Part shown: piece after piece, positions 50,517 to 58,473 of the stretch | How the letters are laid out: every line of letters starts with the position of its first letter | Position numbering within the stretch: position 1 is the stretch's first letter | NCBI GenBank assembly: GCA_045545175.1 | Contig: JAZQAK010000007.1 | Span: 150,759 to 214,758 of the forward strand | Reading direction: 5' to 3' | Origin: RGIG6165 sp045545175 | Lineage (GTDB): Bacteria; Bacillota; Clostridia; Oscillospirales; Feifaniaceae | Length of the DNA: 64,000 nucleotides | Made by a program: the position numbers and the translations under genes | The notes under the pieces: generated by a model | What the model was told of the DNA's origin: nothing | Databases searched by the model: none | The model's input: the letters and a program-made list of their open reading frames with translations, nothing else

Positions 50517-51200
50517 ATGTCTAACGAAAAGAATATGGTAAATATTTACTTATACGGTAAACAGTATAAAGTTCCGGGCGATCTTACGATAATGACCGCT
50601 ATGGAATATGCAGGCTACACTCTTAAGAGAGGATGCGGCTGCCGTCACGGTTTCTGCGGTGCCTGCGCAACAATTTACAGAATTAAGGGCGATAACGAGC
50701 TTAAGACATGCCTTGCTTGTCAGACACAGGTGCAGGAAGGTATGTATATAGCAAGCATCCCCTTCTTCCCGACAGATAAGCGTACCTATGATATAGGTGA
50801 AATAAAGCCCACAGAACAGATTATGATGGAGCTTTATCCCGAAATCTACAGCTGTATCGGCTGTAACGCTTGTACAAAGGCTTGTACGCAGAGCCTTAAC
50901 GTTATGCAGTACATTGCATACGCACAGAGAGGCGAATTTGAAAAGTGCGCAGAAGAATCATTCGACTGCGTAAGCTGCGGTTGCTGTTCAGTAAGATGTC
51001 CTGCAGGCATTTCACATCCTATGGTTGGTCTTCTTGCAAGACGTCTCACAGGTAAATACATTGCTCCCGAGACAGAGCATCTTAAAAACCGTGTTGAAGA
51101 GATAAACAAGGGCGAATTCGATTCACTTATCGAGCAGGTTATGCAAAAGCCCATCACAGAGATGAAAGAACTCTACAACACAAGAGAAATTGAGAAGTAA
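50517..51200 (+). CDS. Fumarate reductase/succinate dehydrogenase-type iron-sulfur protein, lacking CCG domain
   Basis: A 227-residue protein. The plant-type 2Fe-2S site is CRHGFCGAC plus CLAC (about residues 42-70), followed by CIGCNACTKACTQ and CVSCGCCSVRCPAG for further clusters. This is the layout of the N-terminal half of archaeal thiol:fumarate reductase subunit TfrB, and more loosely of SdhB/FrdB. TfrB has an extra HdrB-like CCG half, absent here; a stand-alone HdrB is the first gene of this operon. Ribosome site AAAGGGG; 17 nt after flxA. Confidence 0.85.
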   Translation: MSNEKNMVNIYLYGKQYKVPGDLTIMTAMEYAGYTLKRGCGCRHGFCGACATIYRIKGDNELKTCLACQTQVQEGMYIASIPFFPTDKRTYDIGEIKPTEQIMMELYPEIYSCIGCNACTKACTQSLNVMQYIAYAQRGEFEKCAEESFDCVSCGCCSVRCPAGISHPMVGLLARRLTGKYIAPETEHLKNRVEEINKGEFDSLIEQVMQKPITEMKELYNTREIEK

Positions 51201-51214
51201 GGGAGGAATAAAAA

Positions 51215-52813
51215 GTGTTTACACCGGAAATGCTCGAATCTGTTGCAAAAGTTGAAGCAACGAGAAAAGAACGTATGGCTACAGAACCCAGACGTATGAC
51301 AGCCGAAGAAAAGGACGAACTTTTAAAGAAGTTCCATCCCGACTACAGAGCAGAAGGCTTTGCAACAATTCAGATAGGCCCCAATAAGGGCGAGAAGGTA
51401 CCGCTTGAACTTGGTAATCTTCTCCACTCAAACAGCCGTCTTTTAGGCGAGAAAATTGATCTTGATAAGGTTGACTACGACGTAGACGTTCTCGTAATCG
51501 GCGGCGGCGGCGCAGGCTCATCTGCTGCTATTGAAGCAGACAATGCAGGCGCAAACGTAATGATAGTTACTAAGCTTCGTATCGGTGATGCCAACACAAT
51601 GATGGCAGAAGGCGGTATCCAGGCTGCAGATAAGGAAAATGACTCACCCGTTCAGCATTATCTTGATGCTTTCGGCGGCGGTCACTTCGCTGCAAGACCT
51701 GAGCTTCTCAGAAGACTCGTTATGGAAGCACCCGACGCTATCAAGTGGCTTAACGACCTCGGAGTTATGTTCGATAAGGACGCTGACGGCAGAATGGTAA
51801 CGACACACGGCGGCGGTACTTCAAGAAAGCGTATGCACGCTTGTAAGGACTACTCGGGCGCAGAAATTATGCGTACACTCCGTGACGAAGTTATCAACAG
51901 AAAGATTCCCGTTGTTGAATTCACTTCAGCGGTAGAACTTATCAAAGACGAAAACGGAAGAGTTGCAGGTGCAGTTCTTCAGAATATGGAAACTGACGAA
52001 TACCTCGTTGCAAGAGCAAAGACAGTTATTATCGCAACGGGCGGTGCAGGTCGTCTGCACTATCAGGGCTTCCCGACTTCTAACCACTACGGTGCAACTG
52101 CCGACGGTCTTATCCTCGGTTACAGAGCGGGTGCTCCCCTTCTCTATCAGGATACGATTCAGTACCACCCGACAGGCGTTGCATATCCCTCACAGATATT
52201 CGGCGCACTCGTTACCGAAAAGGTTCGTTCAATCGGCGCAATGCTCGTAAATAAAGACGGTGTGGCTTACGCTCATCCTCTTGAAACGAGAGACGTTTCT
52301 GCATCCGCAATCATCCGCGAATGTGCAGAAGGCAGAGGTGTTGAAACACCTCTCGGCTCAGGCGTATGGCTTGACACTCCCATGATCGAAATTCTCCACG
52401 GTGAAGGTACTATCGAAAAGCGTATCCCCGCTATGATGCGTATGTATCTTAACTACGGTATCGATATGAGAAAAGTTCCGATTCTCGTATACCCCACACT
52501 CCACTACCAGAACGGCGGTCTTGAAATCGGCGGCGAAGGCTTTACAAAGACTATCGACAACCTTCTCGTAGCAGGCGAAGCAGTCGGCGGTATTCACGGA
52601 CGTAATCGTCTTATGGGTAACTCACTGCTTGACATCATCGTATTCGGTAGAAACGCAGGTAAGGCTGCTGCTGCCAAGGCGAAGGAAGTTAAGCTCGGCA
52701 AGATGAATCTTGACCATATCGAAGCATATGCTAAGGAACTTAAGGCTGCAGGCATTGAAACGAACGACGTTTCACCTCTCCTTCTCCCCAAGTATGCTCG
52801 CAAGGAAAGATAA
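51215..52813 (+). CDS. Fumarate reductase flavoprotein subunit with non-covalent FAD
   Basis: A 532-residue FAD protein with GGGGAGSSAAIEA (about 96-108). Fumarate-reductase active-site residues are all seen: His318 in QYHPTG, Glu335 in VTEKVRSIGA, the acid Arg359 in LETRDVSASAI, His430 in LHYQNGG and Arg465 in HGRNRLMGNS. The residue that binds FAD covalently in FrdA/SdhA (His in S-H-T-x-A-A) is Asn127 here (ANTMMAEGG), as in soluble fumarate reductases and NadB-like proteins. No membrane anchor subunits are encoded. L-aspartate oxidase is an alternative but nadA/nadC are absent. Confidence 0.87.
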   Translation: MFTPEMLESVAKVEATRKERMATEPRRMTAEEKDELLKKFHPDYRAEGFATIQIGPNKGEKVPLELGNLLHSNSRLLGEKIDLDKVDYDVDVLVIGGGGAGSSAAIEADNAGANVMIVTKLRIGDANTMMAEGGIQAADKENDSPVQHYLDAFGGGHFAARPELLRRLVMEAPDAIKWLNDLGVMFDKDADGRMVTTHGGGTSRKRMHACKDYSGAEIMRTLRDEVINRKIPVVEFTSAVELIKDENGRVAGAVLQNMETDEYLVARAKTVIIATGGAGRLHYQGFPTSNHYGATADGLILGYRAGAPLLYQDTIQYHPTGVAYPSQIFGALVTEKVRSIGAMLVNKDGVAYAHPLETRDVSASAIIRECAEGRGVETPLGSGVWLDTPMIEILHGEGTIEKRIPAMMRMYLNYGIDMRKVPILVYPTLHYQNGGLEIGGEGFTKTIDNLLVAGEAVGGIHGRNRLMGNSLLDIIVFGRNAGKAAAAKAKEVKLGKMNLDHIEAYAKELKAAGIETNDVSPLLLPKYARKER

Positions 52814-52828
52814 GGTGAAGATTTAAAA

Positions 52829-54160
52829 ATGTCACAGTTTATTTCAAGTCTTATTAACCCGAGTTCAGTTGCCGTTGTAATTGCAGGCGTGTTTATCATC
52901 TGCTTCTTCGGCTACTTGCTCGGCAGTATACAGGTTAAGGGAATATCGCTCGGCACAGCAGGCGTGTTCCTTATAGCATTACTTTTCGGTTATCTTTGCA
53001 CACTTACAGGTCTTGAAGGACTCCCGATTATCGGGAAGTTCTTCATAGACAGTCCGTCCGCTGCATCGCTTGACCTTTACGGTTTTGTCGGTGACATCGG
53101 TCTGGTGCTTTTCGTTACGGCTGTCGGCTCTATTGCAGGTCCCAACTTCTTCCGTAACTTAAAGAAGAATGCAAAGACTTACGTTCCCATGGGCGCACTC
53201 ATCATCGTTATCGGTGCCGTTATTACAGCACTGTTCGGTATGATTCCCGGTATCGGTTCAGCCTTCTCGACAGGCGTTCTTTCGGGTGCTCTCACATCAA
53301 CACCCGCATTCTCTGCTGCAAAGCAGGTTGCGGCAGAAGCAGTCGGCGGTGACAAGTCGGCAATGGTTGCTCTCGGTCAGGCAATTACATATCCCTTCGG
53401 CGTTGTAGGCGTTGTACTTTTCGTACAGATTATGCCCAAAATCCTCAAGGTGAATATGGACCATGAGCGTGCACTTATCGCAATCGCAGGCAAGGCAAAG
53501 AAAGCCGCTGCAAGTGCTGACGATGCGGCTGACGCTGCTGACGAAGCAGAAGTTACCACAACGAAGAAGTATTTCTCAGTTGACGGTTACGGTCTTGCGG
53601 CATTCGGTCTTACGGTAGTGCTCGGCATCCTTCTCGGTTCAATCAAAATACCGCTTACGGGCAAGGGCTTTGCAGGCTCATGCTTCTCACTCGGTATGAC
53701 GGGCGGTCCGCTGATAATGGCTCTCATTCTCGGTCACTTCGGCCATATGGGTAAGATGAGTCTTAAGGTTGACTCAAATGTGCTTAAGATTTTCCGTGAA
53801 CTCGGTCTTATGCTCTTCCTTATCGGTGCAGGCGTTGACGGTGGCGTTCAGCTCGTTTCACAGATAAAGGCTTCACCCTACGGTCCGATGATCGTGCTCT
53901 ACGGTTTCCTTGCAGGCGTTGTAATCACACTCATTCCGATGATTGTTGGCTACTTCTTTGCAAGAAAGATGTGTAAATTACCGCTTCTTAACACACTCGG
54001 TTCAATTACGGGCGGTATGACGTCAACACCCGCACTCGGTACACTTATCAGCGTTGCAGGTACAGACGACGTTGCGGCAGCATACGCATCAACTTATCCG
54101 ATAGCACTCGTTTTAATCGTATTCGCATGTCAGTTAATCGGTATTTTCATACCGGCATAA
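52829..54160 (+). CDS. AspT/SucE-like dicarboxylate exchanger without RCK domains
   Basis: A 443-residue transporter with two homologous five-helix halves (opening FFGYLLGSIQVKGISLG and, in the second half, LGILLGSIKIPLTGKG; each half has a GALTSTPA or GGMTSTPALGT motif). AspT-family members exchange aspartate/alanine or export succinate. The usual central RCK/TrkA-C pair is replaced by a short Ala/Asp-rich linker (about 218-240). Context between fumarate reductase and fumarase suggests fumarate, aspartate or malate in and succinate out. Confidence 0.8.
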   Translation: MSQFISSLINPSSVAVVIAGVFIICFFGYLLGSIQVKGISLGTAGVFLIALLFGYLCTLTGLEGLPIIGKFFIDSPSAASLDLYGFVGDIGLVLFVTAVGSIAGPNFFRNLKKNAKTYVPMGALIIVIGAVITALFGMIPGIGSAFSTGVLSGALTSTPAFSAAKQVAAEAVGGDKSAMVALGQAITYPFGVVGVVLFVQIMPKILKVNMDHERALIAIAGKAKKAAASADDAADAADEAEVTTTKKYFSVDGYGLAAFGLTVVLGILLGSIKIPLTGKGFAGSCFSLGMTGGPLIMALILGHFGHMGKMSLKVDSNVLKIFRELGLMLFLIGAGVDGGVQLVSQIKASPYGPMIVLYGFLAGVVITLIPMIVGYFFARKMCKLPLLNTLGSITGGMTSTPALGTLISVAGTDDVAAAYASTYPIALVLIVFACQLIGIFIPA

Positions 54161-54182
54161 ATTAAAATTGGAGGAATTTACA

Positions 54183-55025
54183 ATGCGTGAGATTCAGGCA
54201 CAGCAGATAACAGATGTTGTGGAAAAATTGTGTATTGAGGCAAACTACTATCTTCCCAAGGACGTTCAGGAAGGTATCTGCGCTTGCCGTAAATGCGAAG
54301 ATTGGGATATCGCAAAGGGCGTTCTCGATCAGATAATCGAAAACTATGAAATTGCAGAAAAAGAAAGCGTTCCGATATGTCAGGACACAGGTATGGCTTG
54401 CGTATTCCTTGAAATCGGTCAGGACGTTCACATCGTAGGCGGCGACCTTCGTGAAGCCGTTGACGAGGGTGTTCGCAGAGGTTACACAAACGGTTACCTT
54501 CGTAAGTCAGTAGTTGCTGACCCCGTTCGCCGTGGCAACACAGGTGACAACACACCTGCAATGCTCTACACGGAAATCGTTCCCGGTGACAAGATCACAA
54601 TCACAGTAGGTCCTAAGGGCTTCGGTAGTGAAAATATGAGTGCAATCCGTATGTTCAAGCCTTCAGCAGGTCTTCAGGGCATCAAGGATTTCATTCTTGA
54701 AACAGTTGAAACAGCAGGTCCCAACCCCTGTCCCCCGATGGTAATCGGTGTGGGTATCGGCGGTACGTTTGATAAGGCTGCACTTCTTGCAAAGAAGGCT
54801 CTTATGAGACCCGTTGATTCAGAAAATCCCGATCCTTTCTATGCAGATCTTGAAAAAGAGATGCTCGAAAAGGTAAATCAGCTTGGTATCGGTCCTCAGG
54901 GCTTCGGCGGTAAGACGACGGCTATCGGTCTTAATATTGAGACTCTGCCCACACATATCGCAGGTATGCCTTGCGCTATCAATATCAACTGCCACGTTAC
55001 ACGTCATAAGACGGAGGTGCTCTAA
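54183..55025 (+). CDS. fumA: Fumarate hydratase class I, alpha subunit
   Basis: A 280-residue protein with the iron-sulfur-binding ICQDTGMACVF, VRRGNTGDNTPA, and TVGPKGFGSENMS motifs of the class I fumarase/tartrate dehydratase alpha family. With the beta subunit it interconverts malate and fumarate using a 4Fe-4S cluster. I chose the ATG at 54183 behind GGAGG. The beta gene starts 2 nt after the stop. Tartrate dehydratase is the other possibility; the fumarate reductase context favours fumarase. Confidence 0.92.
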   Translation: MREIQAQQITDVVEKLCIEANYYLPKDVQEGICACRKCEDWDIAKGVLDQIIENYEIAEKESVPICQDTGMACVFLEIGQDVHIVGGDLREAVDEGVRRGYTNGYLRKSVVADPVRRGNTGDNTPAMLYTEIVPGDKITITVGPKGFGSENMSAIRMFKPSAGLQGIKDFILETVETAGPNPCPPMVIGVGIGGTFDKAALLAKKALMRPVDSENPDPFYADLEKEMLEKVNQLGIGPQGFGGKTTAIGLNIETLPTHIAGMPCAININCHVTRHKTEVL

Positions 55026-55027
55026 TT

Positions 55028-55588
55028 ATGGAAAAGCATATCACTTTACCTCTTACAGAGGAACTTGCAAAGTCACTCAAAGCAGGTGACACAGTATATC
55101 TCACAGGCACGATTTACACGTCACGTGACGCAGGTCACAAGAGAATGTGTGAAGCACTTGCCAGAGGCGAAGAACTTCCCTTCAATCCTCAGGATGCTAC
55201 TATCTACTACGTAGGTCCCACACCCGCAAAGCCGGGTCAGGTAATCGGTTCTGCAGGTCCTACGACCAGCGGCAGAATGGATGCTTATGCACCCACGATG
55301 ATGTCAGTCGGTGCAAGAGGTATGATAGGTAAGGGCGCACGTCTTCCCGAAGTTGTTGACGCTATGAAGAAGTATAACGGTGTATACTTCGGTGCTATCG
55401 GCGGTGCAGGCGCACTTCTTGCAAAGTGCATCAAGAAGTGTGAACTTATCGCTTTTGAAGACCTCGGTGCAGAAGCGCTCAGAGAACTTTACGTTGAAGA
55501 AATGCCCCTCGTTGTTATTATCGACAGCGAAGGCAACAACCTTTACGAAGACGGTAAGGCAGCATACCTTAAGCAGATAGGTAAATAA
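55028..55588 (+). CDS. fumB: Fumarate hydratase class I, beta subunit
   Basis: A 186-residue protein with GTIYTSRDAGHKRM, YVGPTPAKPGQVIGSAGPTT and KGARLPEVVDAMKKY, the beta-subunit signature. It supplies the swivel domain for the two-subunit enzyme. Last gene of the operon, before a strong terminator. Size is standard for the split form. Confidence 0.93.
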   Translation: MEKHITLPLTEELAKSLKAGDTVYLTGTIYTSRDAGHKRMCEALARGEELPFNPQDATIYYVGPTPAKPGQVIGSAGPTTSGRMDAYAPTMMSVGARGMIGKGARLPEVVDAMKKYNGVYFGAIGGAGALLAKCIKKCELIAFEDLGAEALRELYVEEMPLVVIIDSEGNNLYEDGKAAYLKQIGK

Positions 55589-55592
55589 TTTT

Positions 55593-55628
55593 AAATGCCC
55601 CATAGATGAACTCTACGGGGCATTTTTT
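55593..55628 (+). terminator. Terminator of the hdr-flx-frd-fum operon
   Basis: AAATGCCCC pairs with GGGGCATTT, with an inner TAGA/TCTA stem, followed by T6. Confidence 0.92.
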
Positions 55629-55645
55629 AAAAGGAGGGTAAAAAT

Positions 55646-56191
55646 ATGTATTGTGAAAATTGCGGAAATCAGATACTTGACGAAACTAAACCCTGTTCTT
55701 CCTGCGGTCAGATGCCCGAAAAAAGATACGATGACGGGGACGGTCCCAAACTCGTAGAATATCCGATGAAATGGTTTAAATTCTTAATTTATTTCTCACT
55801 GTTTTTCGGTGCAGTTGTAAATCTGATAAACAGTTTCCCCTACTTCACGGGTACAATGTACGGTAAAGAGATGTATCTTGTATATATGGTATATCCCGCA
55901 CTCAAGGCTGTTGACGTTACGTATGGAATATTTACAATTGCATATTCAGTTTATCAGATAGTAACAAGATTTGCTCTTGCAAAATATAAGGCTTGCGCTC
56001 CCAAAATGCTTTATATTATGTATGCCGCGACTGTCGTTACCGAGTTATTATACTATGTGGTTGCAACAGCCGTCACAGGCATCAACTGCTTTGACTGGGT
56101 AGGTTTAATAGCTAGACTTGTCGTTGCAGTGCTGTTTATCGCACTCAACTACAAATACTTCAAGAAAAGAGAAGCATATTTCGTATATTAA
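55646..56191 (+). CDS. Zinc-ribbon membrane protein
   Basis: A 181-residue protein with an N-terminal zinc ribbon (CENCGNQILDETKPCSSCG, residues 3-21) and four membrane segments. The family is not recognised; zinc ribbons of this type occur in many uncharacterised Clostridia membrane proteins. It starts just after the operon terminator with ribosome site GGAGGG, so it may be separately transcribed or a read-through gene. Confidence 0.8.
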   Translation: MYCENCGNQILDETKPCSSCGQMPEKRYDDGDGPKLVEYPMKWFKFLIYFSLFFGAVVNLINSFPYFTGTMYGKEMYLVYMVYPALKAVDVTYGIFTIAYSVYQIVTRFALAKYKACAPKMLYIMYAATVVTELLYYVVATAVTGINCFDWVGLIARLVVAVLFIALNYKYFKKREAYFVY

Positions 56192-56217
56192 AAAAAGAGG
56201 CTTTAAGCCTCTTTTTT
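56191..56217. terminator. Bidirectional terminator
   Basis: AAAAAAGAGGC-TTTAA-GCCTCTTTTTT between the zinc-ribbon gene and the RAYT remnant. Confidence 0.9.
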
Positions 56218-56411
56218 ATTCATTATAAAAACAATCTTCTTCCCATTTAATCACGTTAGTATCAATATATTCCCATATTTTCCGATAATCATTTTCATCA
56301 CGGATTATATGGTCGTGAAAAGATGTTTGAAATAATTTTTGTGATTTATAGTTTAATTTATTGCATAGCCTCGTTGTCAATGATTTAAACGAACAAATAA
56401 CGTCAGATATT

Positions 56412-56436
56412 GTAGGGCAGGGGCTTGCTCCTGCCG
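56412..56436. repeat. REP palindrome inside the RAYT frame, copy 1
   Basis: GGCAGGGG-CTTG-CTCCTGCC core. The 25 bp are the exact reverse complement of 56572-56596. In frame it encodes AGASPCPT. Confidence 0.85.
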
Positions 56437-56571
56437 TATTGTCTGAAACCAGAATTATATGAATATGATTCGGCATAATAACATATTTATCGATTTTAAT
56501 TGTTTTAAATCTGTTTTCCAAATCCAATAATTGTTCTTTTGCAATTTTCCCATATTGCGATAAATTCATTT

Positions 56572-56596
56572 CGGCAGGAGCAAGCCCCTGCCCTAC
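56572..56596. repeat. REP palindrome inside the RAYT frame, copy 2
   Basis: Exact inverse of copy 1; encodes GQGLAPAE in the transposase frame. Confidence 0.85.
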
Positions 56597-56678
56597 GTTG
56601 CCTAATATACATTTTCTCTCATTGGTACATATCGTAATAAAATATGCTCCGGGAGATGAATAATCATATCCTTCTAAG

Positions 56679-56955
56679 GGCGTGCTCGCTTAGGAATTAT
56701 TCGCTCAAAAAGCATAATTTTGGCGTATAACTTTGTTAAAAGACCTCCATATCCGTCAGGATTATGGAGGTCTTTTGCCTTGTTCTTCATCCAAAATAAT
56801 GCTTTTTGTAGTGCTTTGCAGTTTTGGGTTAGAGATTTTTCGTTTAGACAAAATAATAAAAATTCCGCAATACTTTGTGTATTACGGAATTTTTTTATGA
56901 AGTATTAACGGAAAATATCAAGCCAAAACCGATTCATCCCTAAGTGAACACGCCC
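56679..56955. mobile_element. 277-bp MITE-like element, full copy
   Basis: Left end GGGCGTGCTCGCTTAGGAA (56679-56697) and right end TCCCTAAGTGAACACGCCC (56937-56955) form 19-bp terminal inverted repeats with three mismatches; AA flanks both sides as a possible 2-bp target duplication. No ORF. Inside are two strong hairpins: AAAAGACCTCCATA pairing with TATGGAGGTCTTTT, and AATTCCGCAATAC pairing with GTATTACGGAATT. A second copy starts at 63862 and a decayed one lies at 29179-29262. Confidence 0.85.
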
Positions 56956-56985
56956 AATGTCCTCTTTCGTTTTTGCAATTCCATA

Positions 56986-58008
56986 TTATTTAAATTTATA
57001 AACCGTAACCGTGTCGTATTTCTCGCCTTTTCTGAGAATCGCACTCGGGAAATGAGGATATTTCAAATTGTTCGGGAAAGCCTGCGTTTCAAGACACAGC
57101 GCACCGTGTTTTCCGTATACGGCACCGCCCTTGCAGACTCTGCCCTGCTCTATCGAATTTCCCGTGTATAACTGCACACCGATACAGTCGGTATACATCT
57201 CCATTTCGATACCGCTCTTATCACCCGTCAGCCTTGCCGACACCTTAGATATATCGCCCGACAGCACGATATTGTGGTCGAAACCGTCAAACATTTTTAT
57301 CTGTTCGTAATCCGATACAAAACGCTCACCCAGCGTTTCATCTGTCGAAAAATCAAACGGCGTGCCTTTAACAGAGAGAATTTCACCCGTCGGCATACAC
57401 TCGTCACAGTTGGGGGTAAAGAATTCACTTGGCATATAGAGTCTGTGCCCGTCAACCGTACCGCTGTCATGACCGTTTAAGTTAAAATACGTATGGTTAG
57501 TAAGATTGAGCACCGTGTCGGCATCGCTTACACCTTCGTAATGAATTTTAAGGGCATTATCCTTTGTCACGGTATACGTAACCTTGACATTTACTTCACC
57601 CGGGAAACCCTCATCCCCGTCGGGACTTGTAAGAGTGAGTTCGAGCGACGGCTCATCCCCGTCTACTGCCTGTGCAGACCACACCTTTTTGCCAAAACCC
57701 TCTATACCGCCGTGGAGATTGTTTTTACCGTTATTTGCACGGAGTTTATACGTTTTTCCGCCCAGTTCAAACTGTGCACCCGCAATTCTGTTTGAATTTC
57801 TGCCCACAAGAGCACCGAAATGCCCTCTGTTATTGAGATATTCCTCAAGTGAATCTCTTCCCAAAACGACGTCGACACCCTTATATATAAGTTTCGTTAT
57901 GATTCCACCGTAATTTATTATCTCGGCAGTCAGACTTCCGCATGAAAGCGTATATGCACATACCTCTTTACCGTCCTTGACGCCGTATTTTGCCACTGTA
58001 ATGCTCAA
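56986..58008 (-). CDS. galM: Galactose mutarotase (aldose 1-epimerase)
   Basis: A 340-residue beta-sandwich enzyme with GRNSNRIAGAQFELGG, the catalytic His in NLTNHTYFNLNGHDSG and the C-terminal LCLETQAFPNN, whose Glu is the general base. It interconverts alpha and beta anomers of aldoses. I chose a TTG start at 58008, since AAGGAG lies 8 nt before it; upstream in-frame codons give a non-conserved stretch. No other sugar genes are adjacent. Confidence 0.93.
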   Translation of the reverse strand: MSITVAKYGVKDGKEVCAYTLSCGSLTAEIINYGGIITKLIYKGVDVVLGRDSLEEYLNNRGHFGALVGRNSNRIAGAQFELGGKTYKLRANNGKNNLHGGIEGFGKKVWSAQAVDGDEPSLELTLTSPDGDEGFPGEVNVKVTYTVTKDNALKIHYEGVSDADTVLNLTNHTYFNLNGHDSGTVDGHRLYMPSEFFTPNCDECMPTGEILSVKGTPFDFSTDETLGERFVSDYEQIKMFDGFDHNIVLSGDISKVSARLTGDKSGIEMEMYTDCIGVQLYTGNSIEQGRVCKGGAVYGKHGALCLETQAFPNNLKYPHFPSAILRKGEKYDTVTVYKFK

Positions 58009-58035
58009 TATTACCACTCCTTGCATTTTTATTTT

Positions 58036-58064
58036 ATTATAATGAAGAATCACCCAAAAATCAA
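58036..58064 (-). promoter_or_regulatory. Promoter of galM
   Basis: Minus strand TTGATT (58064-58059), 17 nt, TATAAT (58041-58036). Confidence 0.65.
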
Positions 58065-58080
58065 CACACCCCCCACAAAC

Positions 58081-58107
58081 AAAAAAGAGGCTTTACGCCT
58101 CTTTTTT
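58081..58107 (-). terminator. Terminator overlapping the end of the 92-residue gene
   Basis: AAAAAAGAGGC-TTTAC-GCCTCTTTTTT; the last codons (KKEA and stop) form the stem. Confidence 0.85.
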
Positions 58108-58371
58108 AAATTTTGCACCGTATTCGTACATTTTTAATGCAACTTCTTTTTGTATTTCTGACATAGCATTAACGATGATTTCAACGTCTTCATCTTCAAA
58201 ATTCCCCAGACGCTCATAAAGACGTTGACACGCAGCATACACCTTCGTATATAACATTTCGCATTTTTTACCCTCGGTAAACAAATCTTCAACCTCAGAA
58301 TGTGGCTCTGTCAACAATCCCAATAAACTTGAATATACGTATTCTTTAAAATCAATTTGTTCGGAACCCAT
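58093..58371 (-). CDS. Small acidic helical protein, unknown
   Basis: A 92-residue, probably all-helical soluble protein with MYEYGAKFKKEA at its end. I do not recognise the family; overall size and helical character are similar to the small gene at 10985. It is divergent from an HTH gene. The 22-bp region between them (58390-58412) has the inverted repeat TAGTGT and ACACTA. Confidence 0.65.
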   Translation of the reverse strand: MGSEQIDFKEYVYSSLLGLLTEPHSEVEDLFTEGKKCEMLYTKVYAACQRLYERLGNFEDEDVEIIVNAMSEIQKEVALKMYEYGAKFKKEA

Positions 58372-58388
58372 CTTCTCTGCTCCTTTTA

Positions 58389-58410
58389 GTGTCTTTTTAC
58401 GAACACTATT
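58389..58410. promoter_or_regulatory. Inverted repeat between divergent genes
   Basis: TAGTGT-CTTTTTACGA-ACACTA lies in front of the divergently read 92-residue gene; a possible operator of the neighbouring HTH protein. Confidence 0.35.
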
Positions 58411-58473
58411 ATTTTCTTTATTTTAAGTTAATAATTAAGTAAAGTCAACAATAATTTCAGGAGGTAAGAGCGG

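Larger units (their letters stand above)
56216..56685 (-). pseudogene. RAYT (REP-associated tyrosine transposase), 5'-truncated
   Basis: The open frame runs from a stop codon just inside the MITE edge (about 56693) to 56216. It reads GYDYSSPGAYFITICTNERK, a typical RAYT start region, then the catalytic HUH segment YVIMPNHIHIILV and the C-terminal FHDHIIRDENDY with the tyrosine-helix part. There is no good start codon upstream of the conserved region, because the MITE-like element abuts it; an internal ATG at 56569 gives only 117 residues. Two 25-bp REP copies lie inside the frame in opposite orientation. Probably inactive. Confidence 0.7.

Noticed and set aside
50517..52813. L-aspartate oxidase for NAD synthesis
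   Set aside because: nadA and nadC are absent and the flavoprotein has its own iron-sulfur subunit, which NadB lacks.
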